Under the pieces are notes generated by a model. The model ran no database searches. It was given only the letters and a program-made list of their open reading frames with translations, and had not been told where the DNA came from. The translations under genes and the position numbers were made by a program. DNA of 64,000 nucleotides from Actinomadura luteofluorescens (GTDB taxonomy: Bacteria; Actinomycetota; Actinomycetes; Streptosporangiales; Streptosporangiaceae), in the NCBI RefSeq assembly GCF_013409365.1, contig NZ_JACCBA010000001.1, positions 1,054,001 to 1,118,000 on the forward strand. The letters are read 5' to 3'. Within the stretch, counting starts at the first letter, position 1. Each line of letters starts with the position of its first letter. Below are positions 63,520 through 64,000 of this stretch, piece after piece.

Positions 63520-64000
63520 GTGACCGTCTTGGTGGGATACGCCAGTGCACACGGCTCCACGCGGAGCATCGCCGGACGGATCGGCACGGTGCTGGCCGAG
63601 CGGGGGCTCCAGGCCGACGTCCGCTCCATGGCCGGGGTGGAGGACGCCGGAGCCTACGAGATGTTCGTGCTCGGCAGCGCGATCCACGACCGCACGTGGC
63701 TGCCCGAGGCGCTCGACTTCCTCGCGCGCGAGCGCGACGTCCTGGCGATCCGGCCGGTGTGGCTCTTCAGCGTCGGGGTGCCGGCGGCCCTGCGCGGCCC
63801 GTGGCGGCACTTCGGCGCCAAGGAGGAGGGCCTCGTGCGGGACGAGCTCCGGACGAGGGTCACGGCCGTCGACCACCGCCTGTTCTCGGGCGTCTTCCTC
63901 CGCGAACACACCTCCCTGGTCGGGCATCTGCTCTTCAGAGCGCTCGGATGCCGGTACGGCGACTACCGCGACTGGCCGCGGGTCGAGGCGTGGGCCTCGA
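63520..64000 (+). CDS. Flavodoxin-domain protein (partial, runs off the window)
   Basis: At least 160 residues from a GTG at 63520, with GGAGG upstream; the frame is still open at the last base. VLVGYASAHGSTRSIAGRIGTVLAERGLQADV is the FMN phosphate loop of flavodoxin-like proteins, followed by YEMFVLGSAIHDRTWLPEALDFL and LFSVGVPAAL. The pattern is that of HemG/protoporphyrinogen-oxidase-like flavodoxins common in actinobacteria. Its place after the ATPase gene makes it a likely member of the low-oxygen island. Confidence 0.85.
   Translation, partial: MTVLVGYASAHGSTRSIAGRIGTVLAERGLQADVRSMAGVEDAGAYEMFVLGSAIHDRTWLPEALDFLARERDVLAIRPVWLFSVGVPAALRGPWRHFGAKEEGLVRDELRTRVTAVDHRLFSGVFLREHTSLVGHLLFRALGCRYGDYRDWPRVEAWAS

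Noticed and set aside
60882..63629. A 915-codon minus-strand frame opposite the ATPase gene
   Set aside because: No domain or normal composition, and the plus strand encodes a full P-type ATPase with all motifs.

Overview
The window is chromosomal DNA from a high-GC, mycelial-type actinomycete. Third codon positions are strongly G/C, GTG starts are frequent, and there are many 4-base ATGA/GTGA overlaps. A spore-pigment-type aromatic polyketide cluster, two Methyltransf_19 (DUF574) methyltransferases, a mycothiol-dependent-type enzyme and a septum-formation protein point to Streptosporangiales/Thermomonosporaceae-like (for example Actinomadura-like) or Streptomyces-like bacteria; the genus is inference. 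No tRNA, rRNA, CRISPR array or insertion sequence was seen.

Left edge (1-4143): a MoxR AAA+ ATPase and a VMAP-type protein on the minus strand, divergent from a class III nucleotidyl-cyclase-like protein. The cyclase carries the same small effector-associated helical domain at its C-terminus that the VMAP carries at its N-terminus. This looks like a vWA-MoxR-VMAP ternary conflict (defence) system with a nucleotide-signalling effector; the vWA gene probably begins at base 10 and runs off the window.

4175-11098: a tightly coupled minus-strand type II polyketide operon in whiE/tcm order: micro-ORF, cupin, KS-alpha, chain-length factor, ACP, aromatase/cyclase-O-methyltransferase fusion, TcmI-cyclase/TcmH-oxygenase fusion, and a P450 with an atypical I-helix. 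About 900 bases of apparently non-coding DNA follow.

12023-21848: a DUF574 methyltransferase, a septum-formation membrane protein and a mycothiol-dependent-type enzyme. Then comes a glycerol operon (MFS porter, FGGY/glycerol kinase, GlpD, alkyl-DHAP-synthase-like FAD enzyme, GlpP-type antiterminator). A strong promoter leads straight into a perfect 16-bp hairpin, the arrangement expected for GlpP antitermination. Five 17-bp tandem repeats separate the transporter and kinase genes.

21970-41279: an accessory and regulatory stretch: DMT exporter, two paralogous TetR regulators around a Baeyer-Villiger-type monooxygenase/DUF2236 operon and a Tat-exported flavoprotein with a shared 20-bp operator, PucR regulator, ArsR-AHSA1-RibD_C operon, secreted L-type lectin, second DUF574 methyltransferase, MarR/MFS pair, KhtT/KhtU-like cation/H+ antiporter, P450/TetR pair with an operator, and an ECF41-type sigma factor.

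41301-64000 (right edge): an island whose gene content matches the DosR/DevR (hypoxia, dormancy) regulons of mycobacteria and streptomycetes. It holds four tandem universal stress proteins, two CBS proteins, a kinase DHp-like fragment, a phosphoribosyltransferase, a DUF1876 (Rv1738-like) gene translationally coupled to acetyl-CoA-ligase, PDH E1alpha/E1beta/E2 and ACP genes, a PncB-type nicotinate phosphoribosyltransferase, a group-3b-type [NiFe] hydrogenase operon, a Rip3-like site-2 protease, a P1B ATPase fused to hemerythrin, and a flavodoxin cut by the window edge. A 14-bp palindromic motif close to GGGACCTTCGGCCC (the DosR-box core pattern) recurs in the promoter regions of this island, so it probably forms one low-oxygen regulon. 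The response regulator itself is not in the window.
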